Assembly: GCF_003480915.1 (NCBI RefSeq)
Contig: NZ_QUKD01000002.1
Span: 380,120-444,119, forward strand
Direction: 5' to 3'
Length of the DNA stretch: 64,000 nucleotides
From: Parabacteroides sp. TM07-1AC
GTDB lineage: Bacteria > Bacteroidota > Bacteroidia > Bacteroidales > Tannerellaceae
Shown here: in pieces, positions 44,820-53,717 of the stretch
How the letters are laid out: every line of letters begins with the position of its first letter
Numbering within the stretch: position 1 is the stretch's first letter
The notes under the pieces: generated by a model
Told to the model about the DNA's origin: nothing
What the model saw: the letters and a program-made list of their open reading frames with translations, nothing else
Databases searched by the model: none
Program-made: the position numbers and the translations under genes

Positions 44820-45986
44820 TCAATCTACCCACTTCTGCCATTTCACATTTTCATTGTATCCGGCTTCCACCATCGTTTCAATGAATTGCATTCCTCTCAC
44901 GCCGTCATAAACAGTCGGAAAGTCCAGGCATTCCTCACAGGGAGTTTCACCTTTCTTGACACTCATTACGGTATGGGCAAAATTCCGGTAAATATTGGCA
45001 AAAGCTTCGATAAAGCCTTCCGGATGACCTCCCGGAGTACGGGTATTCATCTTAGCCGTATCACCGATGAAACCGTTGTTTCCCATACGAATCACTTCGG
45101 TCGGTTTATTCGACCATTTTGCATATAAAGTATTCGGTTCCTGCTGCTGCCATTCCAAACCGCCTTTATCACCGTAAATGCGGATACGGATGTTGTTTTC
45201 TTCTCCGGCAGCAATCTGTGAGGCGGTAAGCGTTCCGACTACCCCGTTTTCATAACGAAGGAAAGCGGCACCGTCGTCATCGATCGGACGACCGGGAACA
45301 AACGCATTCAGGTCGGCACAAACTTCCTGTACTTTCAGACCGGTTATATATTCACTCAGATGCCAGGCGTGCGTACCTATATCACCGATACAGCCTGCTT
45401 TCCCTGAGCGTTTCGGGTCTGTACGCCATCCGGCATTATTTCCGCCCTGCAGTTCGATACGGTCGGAAAGCCACCCCTGCAGATATTCCACATATACACG
45501 GCGAAGCGTACCCAGATCCCCTCGGGCAATACGGGCTTTCGCTTCTTTTACTGCCGGATAAGCGGAGTACACATGCGTAAGCGCCAGGATCAGCCCAGTC
45601 TCTTCCACCTTTTTCTGAAGTTGTTTGGCTTCTTCCAATGAGAAGGTCATCGGTTTATCCACTACCACATGGAATCCTCTTTCCAAAGCCATCATAGCGG
45701 GTTCGAAATGCCAGCGGTTAGGTGTTACGATGGTCACAAAATCCATCCGTTCGCCTTCCGGCAAAGTCATTTCGTGTTCGAACATTTCCTGATAAGTACT
45801 GTAAATACGGTCTTCCGGCAAGAAATAAGAAAGTCCGGAACTTTTAGATATTTCAGGGTCTACGCTGAAACATCCGCAAACTAATTCAATCTGATTGTCC
45901 ATAAAGGCAGCACGACGATGGATCGCACCGATAAAAGCGTCACTTCCGCCGCCTACCATGCCCATTCTTAATTTTCTGTTTTTCAT
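44820..45986 (-). CDS. Gfo/Idh/MocA family oxidoreductase, cytosolic
   Basis: 388 aa with no export signal. The N-terminal Rossmann motif is GMVGGGSDAFIGAIHRRA; the catalytic lysine lies in VDKPMTFSLEEA near 112. The C-terminal domain has the motif GCIGDIGTHAWHL (about 195-207), whose Asp and His often act in catalysis. It resembles dehydrogenases acting on sugars or myo-inositol-like polyols, probably with NAD(P). Unlike the family member at 38525-39910 it is cytoplasmic and closely tied to the beta-galactosidase gene. The TATCTTTA sequence on the minus strand near 46027 may be its -7 box (one mismatch). Confidence 0.85.
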   Translation of the reverse strand: MKNRKLRMGMVGGGSDAFIGAIHRRAAFMDNQIELVCGCFSVDPEISKSSGLSYFLPEDRIYSTYQEMFEHEMTLPEGERMDFVTIVTPNRWHFEPAMMALERGFHVVVDKPMTFSLEEAKQLQKKVEETGLILALTHVYSAYPAVKEAKARIARGDLGTLRRVYVEYLQGWLSDRIELQGGNNAGWRTDPKRSGKAGCIGDIGTHAWHLSEYITGLKVQEVCADLNAFVPGRPIDDDGAAFLRYENGVVGTLTASQIAAGEENNIRIRIYGDKGGLEWQQQEPNTLYAKWSNKPTEVIRMGNNGFIGDTAKMNTRTPGGHPEGFIEAFANIYRNFAHTVMSVKKGETPCEECLDFPTVYDGVRGMQFIETMVEAGYNENVKWQKWVD

Positions 45987-46041
45987 GATAATATTAATTT
46001 TACAATTACGAATTGAGACCCTAAAGATAGGATTTATTTCG

Positions 46042-47472
46042 TTACTTCACAGGCTTTAGTCCCATCTTTTCTGCCCGCTGCAACATAAACTGATAGGCGG
46101 CTTCGTGCTCATTAGGAATCACTCCATCCAGGATGGCATTCTTTATGGCTTCTTTCAACACTCCTACGGGTTGTGAAGGAGGAAGGGCAAATGTCTCCAT
46201 GATTTCCTCACCGGAAACAGGGGGTTGGAAATTACGAACCCGGTCTTTCTCCTCGATATCAGCCAACTTTTCACGGACCAGACGGAAGTTATTCAGGAAG
46301 CGGCGGACTTTTTCCGGATTCTTACTAGTGATATCTGCCTCACAGAGCTTCATCAGATCGTCGATATCGTCACCGGCATCGAATAGTAAACGACGGATGG
46401 CCGAGTCGGTCACTTCGTCGTCTGCCAGGGCGATCGGACGCATGTGGAGTGTCACCATCTTCTGTACGTACTTCATCTTTTCGTTCATCGGCAACTTCAT
46501 GCGGCGAAAAATTCCCGGCAGCATACGCTCACCGATAAAGTTATGGTTGTGGAATATCCAACCTAGACGAGGGTCGAAACGCTTGGTTGCGGGTTTGCCG
46601 ATATCATGGAAAATGGCACTCCAACGGAGCCACAGATTATCCGTCGTCTTACTCAGACGGTCCAATACCATCAATGTATGGGCAAAGTTATCCTTATGAC
46701 CGATGCCTTCTTTTGTCTCAGCACCTTTCAATGCACAGAGTTCCGGGAAAATAAGAGGCAGTAAACCGCTTTTATCCAACAACTCAAAACCGATGGAAGG
46801 TTTTGGGGAAAGGACAATCTTATTCAGTTCATCCACAATCCGCTCCTTAGAAATGATGGAGATCCGCTCCTTGTTACGCTCGATCGCATCGAACGTGTCG
46901 GGATGGATAAAGAAGCCTAGTTGAGATGCAAAACGGACTGCACGCATCATACGCAACGGATCGTCGCTGAAGGTTATATCCGGATCGAGAGGCGTACGGA
47001 TAATCAGATTATCCATATCGTCCAAACCTCCGAAAGGATCGACCAATTCTCCGTAACGGTCCTTGTTCAGACACAAAGCCAAGGCATTGATCGTAAAGTC
47101 GCGCCGGTTCTGATCGTCTTCCAGCGTACCGTCTTCCACGATCGGTTTCCGGCTGTCATGGCTGTACGATTCTTTCCGTGCACCGACAAACTCAATCTCC
47201 AGGTCACCGGATTTTACCTGTGCCGTCCCGAAGTTCTTAAACACGGACAGATGTGTCTTTTTGCCTAACTTGTTAGCTACTGCTTTTGCTAATTCTATTC
47301 CGCAGCCTACTGCAACGACATCAATATCTTTTGAAGGACGGTATAAAAAAATATCCCTGACGTAACCGCCAATCACGTAAGCTTCAACACCTAATTCGTC
47401 TGCAGCCTCAGATATGATGCGGAACGGCTTTGCCGATATATGATTTAAAATATCTTCCTGATCTATATACAT
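46042..47472 (-). CDS. CCA tRNA nucleotidyltransferase/poly(A) polymerase family with HD domain
   Basis: 476 aa. The nucleotidyltransferase head has [22 protein letters not shown] (about 32-55), with the DxD metal ligands. RRDFTINAL and the RNA-binding [14 protein letters not shown] follow. An HD domain (IFHDIGKP near 287) and a C-terminal helical region complete it. This family adds CCA to tRNA 3' ends or adenylates RNA; in Bacteroidales the single such gene is normally the CCA enzyme. It is divergent from the lipoprotein gene at 47552, and the two share a mirror-symmetric promoter region. Confidence 0.88.
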   Translation of the reverse strand: MYIDQEDILNHISAKPFRIISEAADELGVEAYVIGGYVRDIFLYRPSKDIDVVAVGCGIELAKAVANKLGKKTHLSVFKNFGTAQVKSGDLEIEFVGARKESYSHDSRKPIVEDGTLEDDQNRRDFTINALALCLNKDRYGELVDPFGGLDDMDNLIIRTPLDPDITFSDDPLRMMRAVRFASQLGFFIHPDTFDAIERNKERISIISKERIVDELNKIVLSPKPSIGFELLDKSGLLPLIFPELCALKGAETKEGIGHKDNFAHTLMVLDRLSKTTDNLWLRWSAIFHDIGKPATKRFDPRLGWIFHNHNFIGERMLPGIFRRMKLPMNEKMKYVQKMVTLHMRPIALADDEVTDSAIRRLLFDAGDDIDDLMKLCEADITSKNPEKVRRFLNNFRLVREKLADIEEKDRVRNFQPPVSGEEIMETFALPPSQPVGVLKEAIKNAILDGVIPNEHEAAYQFMLQRAEKMGLKPVK

Positions 47473-47500
47473 TCGCTTTATTTATCTCGCTCGTTGAGAC

Positions 47501-47527
47501 TGCAAAGATAAAAAATATATCTTTGCA
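47501..47527. promoter_or_regulatory. Mirror-image divergent -7 boxes
   Basis: TGCAAAGATA (47501-47510) and TATCTTTGCA (47518-47527) are perfect inverted repeats separated by 7 bp. Each half contains TATCTTTG, a match to the -7 consensus TAnnTTTG, in opposite directions: minus at 47503-47510 for the CCA-type gene and plus at 47518-47525 for the lipoprotein gene. Leaders would be about 30 nt or less. The -33 elements are weak. Confidence 0.6.
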
Positions 47528-47551
47528 GACAGAACGAATAAGATAAACAAC

Positions 47552-48388
47552 ATGAAGAAGTCAGCAATATGTATTGCACTTGCCGCCGTAACACTGGCAG
47601 CCTGCAACAATGCGGAAAAGGAAGCACGGGCTCGGTTGAGCAATGCTCAAAGCATGTATGAACGGAATGAGCTCTTCGCGGCAAAGAGTGAAATAGACAG
47701 TATCCGCGCACTCTATCCGAAAGAATTCAAAGTCTTAAAAGAGGGGCTTTCACTTATGCGGCTTGTGGAGGTAAAAGAAGCGGAAAGGAATATCGCTTTT
47801 TGCGACAGTCTGATCCCTATCAAAGCGGAAGAGGCAGAAGGTCTGAAAAAAGGATTCGTTTTTGAAAAAGACAGTGTCTATGAAGAGATAGGTAATTATA
47901 TCTGGAAACAACAAACGGTGGAACGGAACGTACAGCGTTGTTATATCCGTAGCGGGGTGAATGAAAAAGGTGAGATTTATCTTGCCAGCGTTTTCTATGG
48001 CGGTGCACCGATCAATCATACCGGCATCAAAGTCAGTACCAAAGACGGTCAGTTTGCCGAAACTGCTTCTATCTCGTATGACGGCGGAGTGAATTATCGC
48101 TTTAAAGACCTGGGGAAAACAACAGAGGTTGTGACTTACAAAGGTGAAAAAGGTATTGATGCCGCCAAGTTTATTTCAACTAATATAAAAGAACGTATTA
48201 AAGTTGACTACACAGGAGGCAAGCCCTATACAATCTATATTGCAGACGGAGACAAAAAGGCTATTGCCGCTACTTTCGAACTGGCTACGGTGTTAAGCGA
48301 CCTGGAAAATCTTCAGAAAGAAAAAGAGAAGTCAACCAAACGGATCGCTTATTTGAAAAGCAAACTGGAGAGTAAGACGGAAGAATAA
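47552..48388 (+). CDS. Hypothetical coiled-coil lipoprotein
   Basis: 278 aa. The signal peptide ends in a lipobox (LAAC, Cys18). The protein then has a helical N-terminal region (about 25-115), a beta-rich middle (RCYIRSGVNEKGEIYLASVFYGGAPINHT, about 130-160, and SISYDGGVNYRFKD), and a C-terminal coiled coil (LSDLENLQKEKEKSTKRIAYLKSKLE). I do not recognise a named family, though similar lipoproteins occur across Bacteroidales. It stands alone between a shared divergent promoter and a bidirectional terminator. The function is unknown; envelope structure or stress roles would be guesses. Confidence 0.6.
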   Translation: MKKSAICIALAAVTLAACNNAEKEARARLSNAQSMYERNELFAAKSEIDSIRALYPKEFKVLKEGLSLMRLVEVKEAERNIAFCDSLIPIKAEEAEGLKKGFVFEKDSVYEEIGNYIWKQQTVERNVQRCYIRSGVNEKGEIYLASVFYGGAPINHTGIKVSTKDGQFAETASISYDGGVNYRFKDLGKTTEVVTYKGEKGIDAAKFISTNIKERIKVDYTGGKPYTIYIADGDKKAIAATFELATVLSDLENLQKEKEKSTKRIAYLKSKLESKTEE

Positions 48389-48410
48389 AAATCTTTTTCT
48401 TTGTACCATA

Positions 48411-48448
48411 AAAAAACCGGTTCCCACAATCATGAGAACCGGTTTTTT
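48411..48448. terminator. Bidirectional terminator between convergent genes
   Basis: AAAAAACCGGTTC (48411-48423) pairs perfectly with GAACCGGTTTTTT (48436-48448) over a 12-nt loop. The stem carries its own A- and T-tracts, so it can end both the lipoprotein gene (plus) and the DUF6383-like gene (minus). Confidence 0.9.
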
Positions 48449-48473
48449 ATTTGATATCTATCTTTCGATTTTT

Positions 48474-51086
48474 TTACTTCACAATCACTTTATAAGCTTT
48501 GTCACCTTCTACTGAAACGATCACAACGCCTCTAGCTGTCTGAACAGATTCATTATCAGATGAGATAAAGCGAGAACCGATTGTCTGTCCCAAAATGTTA
48601 GACAAGGTAACTTTCTTGCCACCAGCATTACGGATCTGGAATTCACCATTACCACCGATCACTTTGATAGTAGTCGGAGCTTCGATAGATTCGTTGGCTA
48701 CAGGAGATGGAGCATCTGCTAAAGAGAACTCCACACCTGTCGTTGACATAACAACTACATTATCAGCCACTCCCAAATACATTGGTTTCACTTCTTGTGT
48801 AATGTCACGGTTCATTTCTTGATAACTTTCCAAACGATAATTTCCGCTTTCTGTTACTTTCAAAGCCCACAGAGCTGGATTCTTCTTGCTTTCCTTCATC
48901 GTCTCAATCGTATCATTTGCAATGAAATGTACACGATAATTATCCTTTGTATCAACCAATGAAGAATCACGACCGGGAACCATGTAGTAGCGTGTCTGTA
49001 CTGCTTCTGCCTTAGCAGCCTCGTTAGCCATTACAGTTGTAATGAAATACAACGGCATTTCAGCTGTTGATGCCTCCGATTTGATCAACTTCAAACTGAA
49101 ATTATCTTTTTCATACGTTGATTTCAAGATTTCTTGCCCTTCCGACTTCAACTCAGCAAACAGGTTTAACGTATTCATCGTCAACGATTTTGCATCTGAA
49201 GTAAAACGTTTATGACCTGTTTCAAACGTACCGTATTCAGGAGCATCTACTTCGACAAAATTGAAGTATGCCGGAGTTTCCGTCAATACTATATTAGAAG
49301 AAGAATAATCAGCTGTTACAAACTTACCTTTAGCATCACCTTCCACGACTTCCAAATTATACTTACCACCATCAACATCTGTATTGAAATGGAATTCAGT
49401 AGCCTTCGTGAAATCAGAAATCTTCATGCTCTTTGCCTTTGTGTCATAAGCCATATATTTATCGCTGAATTGTGATTTCAGTTTATAGGTAACGATATTA
49501 ATTTCATCACCTAATGCCTTAGCACCTCCTGCGTCTGTAGTATCAACAGCAACCAGTTTGAAGATAACAGCTTCTTTCGCATCACCCGCTTTAATCTGGA
49601 GAATTGAATCGGCAGTCATAGCATACGTATTGCTTGTTTCAGCACCGGCAGGAGTCAAATTCAATACATAACCCTTATTGGCAATATCATCTTTTGTGAA
49701 GTTAGCAGACCCCAGGAACTTGTTGTCGAAATCCACTTCCTGCGGTATCACAATAATAGAGTCTGCATTACCACCGAATGTATAAGTATTTTCCATTCCC
49801 TGAACGGCGAAAACTTCACCTTTCAGCAATAAAGATGTATTACTCTTACGGTCTACAATGCTATACATACCATTGTCTTCTTTAATATACCACTGTCCTT
49901 CCGGATGGTTGACAGACGGAGTGCCGGTCATCGCTACCAAATCTTGGCCATCTCCTGTAAGATATTTACCACCATTAACACCTTCACTTGCACTCTTCAG
50001 GAAGTAAACTCCTGTACCTGATGCGATTTGAGCAGGAGTTCCTTTTGCTACAGAGATAAAAGGAGCTTCGCCGTTTTTCGGATCATTATCATTTGTTGAT
50101 TTCCTTTCAGACACAGTCAATACCTTCTTATTACCCACCTGAGCGAATACAACACGCGCTAAATCATTAGAAGACACTAAAGGCTTCTTATTAACCTCTG
50201 GTGCACGATAAACAAACATTGCCAAAGAATCATTCTTTAAGTCCACCAAGAACTTAAACTGTTGAAATTCTGCATTACCCACTGTATGCAAAGCTGACTT
50301 TGCGTAGGTTGAATCCAGTTTAAACTGAGCACCATATGCACCTGTAGCACTGGTTATATCAGTTTTAAGCGTATCAACACCTAAATACTTTGCGATACCG
50401 CCTTCGAAAGACTCGTCGCCTTTCACCTGTAATGTAACAAAAGTGTTTTTATCCTTATCCGTCACATCCTTCGCAATCAAATCTTTTCCGGAGAAAATAT
50501 CTCCTTCATATTCGCTTCCGAAAGAAAGACGGAAGGTGCTAAAGCTTTCGCCAAGTTCTGCAGCCTTCAATGCATACGCAGTCGCTGGAGCTTTAACAAC
50601 CAATGTAGTTTCCTTTGTTTCATTAAAAACAATACCTTCGTCACCTTTTTGCAAAACCATTGACTGGTCGTCCCAATGAGCACTGATTTTACCATCTTTG
50701 AAGCTCCATTCAGAAACACCTTCTGCCAATACCGGCTTAGCTTCGCTTGATTTAGCAAAAGATAAAAGAGCCTTTGTCTTTTTGTTTTTAAACTGATATA
50801 TGATATCACCACTTGTTTCTGTTCTTACTTTTGTAATCTCCCACAGAGCAGAGTCAATAGCAAGTTTGGAAGTTCCCAAATCTTCTTTTTTGATAAATAC
50901 AACAGAGTCTGCCTTATATCCACATAAAGACAGATAGTATTCTTTGTTTGCATCACTTGTCGTCAAGCGATAGTAATTACCTGAAGTCCAACCCTTAGAA
51001 TCGACTTGGTCTCCTTCTGCCGCACTTACCGTCAACGAACTTACCGCCATCAAAGCAGCGGCTAATAGAGTAGATTTTTTATTCAT
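48474..51086 (-). CDS. Large secreted protein with DUF6383-like C-terminal domain
   Basis: 870 aa with a signal peptide (about 1-22, ending VSA). The long middle consists of repeating beta-rich units of about 120-150 residues (for example YRLTTSDANKEYYLSLCG, then YQFKNKKTKALLSF), similar to surface-layer or lectin-like repeats. The last 75 residues (IKVIGGNGEFQIRNAGGKKV, LSNILGQTI, VVIVSVEGDKAYKVIVK) match the DUF6383-type tail of Parabacteroides proteins. They also follow the pattern of type IX secretion C-terminal sorting domains (a G-type turn, then GVV-x-V, ending in Lys-rich KVIVK). I infer an abundant exported, probably surface-attached protein. The exact role is unknown. It is monocistronic. 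Confidence 0.7.
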   Translation of the reverse strand: MNKKSTLLAAALMAVSSLTVSAAEGDQVDSKGWTSGNYYRLTTSDANKEYYLSLCGYKADSVVFIKKEDLGTSKLAIDSALWEITKVRTETSGDIIYQFKNKKTKALLSFAKSSEAKPVLAEGVSEWSFKDGKISAHWDDQSMVLQKGDEGIVFNETKETTLVVKAPATAYALKAAELGESFSTFRLSFGSEYEGDIFSGKDLIAKDVTDKDKNTFVTLQVKGDESFEGGIAKYLGVDTLKTDITSATGAYGAQFKLDSTYAKSALHTVGNAEFQQFKFLVDLKNDSLAMFVYRAPEVNKKPLVSSNDLARVVFAQVGNKKVLTVSERKSTNDNDPKNGEAPFISVAKGTPAQIASGTGVYFLKSASEGVNGGKYLTGDGQDLVAMTGTPSVNHPEGQWYIKEDNGMYSIVDRKSNTSLLLKGEVFAVQGMENTYTFGGNADSIIVIPQEVDFDNKFLGSANFTKDDIANKGYVLNLTPAGAETSNTYAMTADSILQIKAGDAKEAVIFKLVAVDTTDAGGAKALGDEINIVTYKLKSQFSDKYMAYDTKAKSMKISDFTKATEFHFNTDVDGGKYNLEVVEGDAKGKFVTADYSSSNIVLTETPAYFNFVEVDAPEYGTFETGHKRFTSDAKSLTMNTLNLFAELKSEGQEILKSTYEKDNFSLKLIKSEASTAEMPLYFITTVMANEAAKAEAVQTRYYMVPGRDSSLVDTKDNYRVHFIANDTIETMKESKKNPALWALKVTESGNYRLESYQEMNRDITQEVKPMYLGVADNVVVMSTTGVEFSLADAPSPVANESIEAPTTIKVIGGNGEFQIRNAGGKKVTLSNILGQTIGSRFISSDNESVQTARGVVIVSVEGDKAYKVIVK

Positions 51087-51129
51087 ATATTATTCCTTTT
51101 TGGTTTATACATATAATTAATACTAGCTA

Positions 51130-51137
51130 CAAAGATA
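51130..51137 (-). promoter_or_regulatory. Candidate -7 box of the DUF6383-like gene
   Basis: The minus strand reads TATCTTTG, matching TAnnTTTG, 44-51 bp before the ATG at 51086. A start near 51123 would give a leader of about 37 nt. No -33 TTTG at the usual distance. Confidence 0.45.
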
Positions 51138-51383
51138 TGTTTTTTTCAATTTGTAAGAGTTATAACAAACACTAAAGATACTTATATTCACGTATATTGT
51201 ACAAAACTACCTGTTTTAATGCCAACATGTTTCAATCGCTATTAAAGCGCCGTTTATACGAACACAAAGAGAAAAGACAACCTTTTTATGGCTAAAGCAT
51301 AAACTTAGTCAACCACCTTTATATAATAGACTCCCAACAGTCAACCCAAAACTGTCTTTCGTAGACATGGTTAACTCAAAAGT

Positions 51384-51449
51384 GTTTCACCTAGGAGAAA
51401 CACTTGTTTCATCAGGAAGAAACATTTGTTTCATTAGGGTGAAACACTT
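51384..51449. repeat. Three perfect-period 22-bp tandem palindromes
   Basis: Three units of exactly 22 bp begin at 51384, 51406 and 51428. Each has the form GTTTC-N8-GAAAC followed by AYTT, so each is itself a dyad; the 8-bp centres differ (for example ACCTAGGA and ATCAGGAA). The whole block is also roughly symmetric, flanked by AAAAGT on the left and ACTTTT on the right. It is 77 bp upstream of the kinase/RapZ-fusion ATG (51527) and about 300 bp from the divergent DUF6383-like gene. The rest of the 440-bp gap 51087-51526 is AT-rich; apart from a -7 box on the minus strand and TACCTTAG (51501-51508, one mismatch to TAnnTTTG) I see nothing else there. Confidence 0.88.
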
Positions 51450-51526
51450 TTAACTACCTTAAAAAGCTAACAAAGGTTTCCTTTCCCCAATAAAAAGGCT
51501 TACCTTAGTGCCGTAATTCAAAAAAT

Positions 51527-52957
51527 ATGGTAACAGAAGAATTAAACAGACTCTACTACGAATACACCGGTTCGCAGGCCGAAGATATTACCGAACTTCC
51601 TTCATCCGGCTCTAACCGCCGGTATTTCAGAATATCAGGTCCGAAAACATTGATCGGAGTCAGTGGCTCTTCTCAGGAAGAGAACAAGGCTTTTATTTAT
51701 ATGTCGGGATTTTTCAAAGGAAAAGGCATTAACGTACCGGAAGTTCATTTCCATTCGGACGATTATTCCTTCTACCTGCAAGAAGATCTGGGTGACACCA
51801 TGCTTTTCAACGCCATAGAAAAAGGTCGCAAAAGCTGTGTATTTGATGAAGAAGAACGTCGTTTGCTGCATAAGACAATCACGCAGCTTCCTTCTATCCA
51901 GTATGCCGGAGCCGATGGATTCGACTACAGCATTTGTTACCCGCAACCGGAATTCAACGAGCGTTCCATCCTCTGGGATTTGAATTACTTTAAATACTGT
52001 TTCCTGAAAGCGACAGGCATGGAGTTTCAGGAAGACCGCCTGGAAGATGATTTTCTGAAAATGAGCGATGTCTTATTGCAGGACACCTCTCCCACTTTCC
52101 TTTACCGGGATTTCCAGTCGCGTAACGTCATGATCAAAGACGGTGAACCCTGGTTTATCGATTTCCAGGGAGGACGGAAAGGGCCCGTTTACTACGATGT
52201 CGCCTCTTTCCTCTGGCAGGCCAAAGCCAATTATCCGGAAGATTTGAGAAACGAACTGCTTGCCGATTATTTGCAGGCATTACAAAAATATACCGACGTG
52301 GACGAAGAACATTTCTTCCGTCAGCTACGTCATTTTGTGTTATTCCGTACCTTGCAGGTTTTGGGTGCTTACGGCTTCAGAGGATACTTTGAAAAGAAAC
52401 CGCATTTTATCCAAAGTGTACCGTTTGCCATCAACAACCTGCGGCAGTTGCTGAAGAACGACTATCCGGAATATCCATATCTGTGCTCCGTCCTGAGAGA
52501 ACTGACCGGACTGACACAATTCAGGGACGATATACAAAAGCGGATGCTGGAAGTCAAGATCGTCAGCTTCGCCTATAAAAAAGGTATACCGAACGATCCG
52601 AGCGGAAACGGCGGTGGCTTCGTATTCGACTGCCGGGCGATCAATAACCCCGGTAAATATGAACGATATAATCATTTTACAGGACTGGACGAGCCGGTGA
52701 TCCGTTTTCTGGAAGAAGACGGAGAGATCACGCAGTTCCTCGAACACGTATACACCATTGTCGATGCTTCGGTGAAGCGTTATCTGGACCGTGGTTTCAC
52801 GAACCTGATGATCGCCTTTGGTTGTACCGGCGGACAGCACCGTTCCGTCTATTCGGCACAACACCTGGCAGAGCATCTGCATGCCCAGTTCGGAGTAAAA
52901 GTAGACCTGACCCACAGGGAACAAAATATAGAACAAATCTTTGACGCAATATTATGA
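51527..52957 (+). CDS. AmgK-like sugar kinase fused to RapZ C-terminal domain
   Basis: 476 aa. Residues about 1-330 form an aminoglycoside-phosphotransferase-type kinase: the catalytic segment is YRDFQSRNVMIKDGEPWFIDFQG (about 194-216), with the catalytic Asp in RDFQSRN and the Mg-binding Asp in IDFQG. Residues about 345-476 match the C-terminal domain of RapZ (FAYKKGIPNDPSGNGGGFVFDCR and FGCTGGQHRSVYSAQHLAEHL), without the RapZ P-loop domain. AmgK phosphorylates MurNAc and GlcNAc at C1, and the following gene encodes a MurU-like enzyme, overlapping by 4 nt (ATGA), so a cell-wall sugar recycling pathway is likely. RapZ-C binds glucosamine-6-phosphate in E. coli, so it may sense amino-sugar status here. 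Naming as amgK is by analogy. Confidence 0.82.
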   Translation: MVTEELNRLYYEYTGSQAEDITELPSSGSNRRYFRISGPKTLIGVSGSSQEENKAFIYMSGFFKGKGINVPEVHFHSDDYSFYLQEDLGDTMLFNAIEKGRKSCVFDEEERRLLHKTITQLPSIQYAGADGFDYSICYPQPEFNERSILWDLNYFKYCFLKATGMEFQEDRLEDDFLKMSDVLLQDTSPTFLYRDFQSRNVMIKDGEPWFIDFQGGRKGPVYYDVASFLWQAKANYPEDLRNELLADYLQALQKYTDVDEEHFFRQLRHFVLFRTLQVLGAYGFRGYFEKKPHFIQSVPFAINNLRQLLKNDYPEYPYLCSVLRELTGLTQFRDDIQKRMLEVKIVSFAYKKGIPNDPSGNGGGFVFDCRAINNPGKYERYNHFTGLDEPVIRFLEEDGEITQFLEHVYTIVDASVKRYLDRGFTNLMIAFGCTGGQHRSVYSAQHLAEHLHAQFGVKVDLTHREQNIEQIFDAIL

Positions 52958-53688
52958 AAGCTATGATTTTTGCAGCCGGTATGGGGTCCCGCCTCAAACC
53001 GATGACTGACAATACACCAAAAGCATTGATACCAATAAATGGAAGACCAATGTTGGAGCATGTGATCCTGAGACTGAAGGATGCAGGGTTTCATCAAATC
53101 GTTATCAACGTCCACCACCTGGGAGACCAGATCATCGACTTCCTCGCCGCAAATAATAATTTCGGCGTTCAGATCCATATTTCTGATGAACGGGATTATC
53201 TGCTCGACACCGGAGGCGGAATAAAAAAGGCAGCCAAATTCCTTCAGGGAAATGAACCTTTCCTGGTACACAACGTGGATATAATGTCGAACGTCGACTT
53301 GAAAAAGTTATACGATTGCCATCTGGAAACCAACCCGCTTGCCACCCTGCTGGTCAGCAAGCGCAATACATCGCGTTATCTCCTGTTCAATAAAGAGAAC
53401 CGATTATGCGGCTGGCGTAACCACGAAACCGGCGAAGTTAAATCTTACTATCCCGATTTCGATCCTAATCAATATAATGAATATGCTTTCAGCGGTATCC
53501 ACGTGCTATCGCCTCAGATATTCGACTGGATGGAAGAATGGACAGGTAAATTTCCGATCATTAATTTCTATCTTTCGATCTGTGCCAAGACCAATATCCA
53601 TGCATATGCAGCTGAGAACCTGCGGTTATTGGACATAGGGAAACCTGATGCGCTGGCTAAAGCGGAAGAATGGATGAAAAATTTATAA
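52954..53688 (+). CDS. MurU-like NDP-sugar nucleotidyltransferase
   Basis: 244 aa, the short length of MurU-type enzymes. The signature AAGMGSRLKPMTDNTPKAL (about 6-24) is the nucleotide-binding loop of sugar-1-phosphate nucleotidyltransferases; HNVDIMSNVDL (about 108-118) holds the metal-binding Asp. No left-handed beta-helix acyltransferase domain is present, so it is not GlmU. In the AmgK-MurU salvage route this enzyme makes UDP-MurNAc from MurNAc-1-phosphate. A mannose-1-phosphate guanylyltransferase is the main alternative, but coupling to an AmgK-like kinase favours MurU. Its start lies within the stop region of the kinase gene. Confidence 0.8.
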   Translation: MKAMIFAAGMGSRLKPMTDNTPKALIPINGRPMLEHVILRLKDAGFHQIVINVHHLGDQIIDFLAANNNFGVQIHISDERDYLLDTGGGIKKAAKFLQGNEPFLVHNVDIMSNVDLKKLYDCHLETNPLATLLVSKRNTSRYLLFNKENRLCGWRNHETGEVKSYYPDFDPNQYNEYAFSGIHVLSPQIFDWMEEWTGKFPIINFYLSICAKTNIHAYAAENLRLLDIGKPDALAKAEEWMKNL

Positions 53689-53717
53689 GGAAAGGGTGGC
53701 TTTAGACGGAAAAGTTG

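Noticed and set aside
51384..51449. Possible CRISPR-like repeats near the kinase-RapZ gene
   Set aside because: Exact 22-bp tandem units without spacers; not CRISPR.
51527..52957. Full RapZ RNase adapter
   Set aside because: Only the RapZ C-terminal domain is present; the N-terminal half is an aminoglycoside-phosphotransferase-type kinase, not the P-loop domain.
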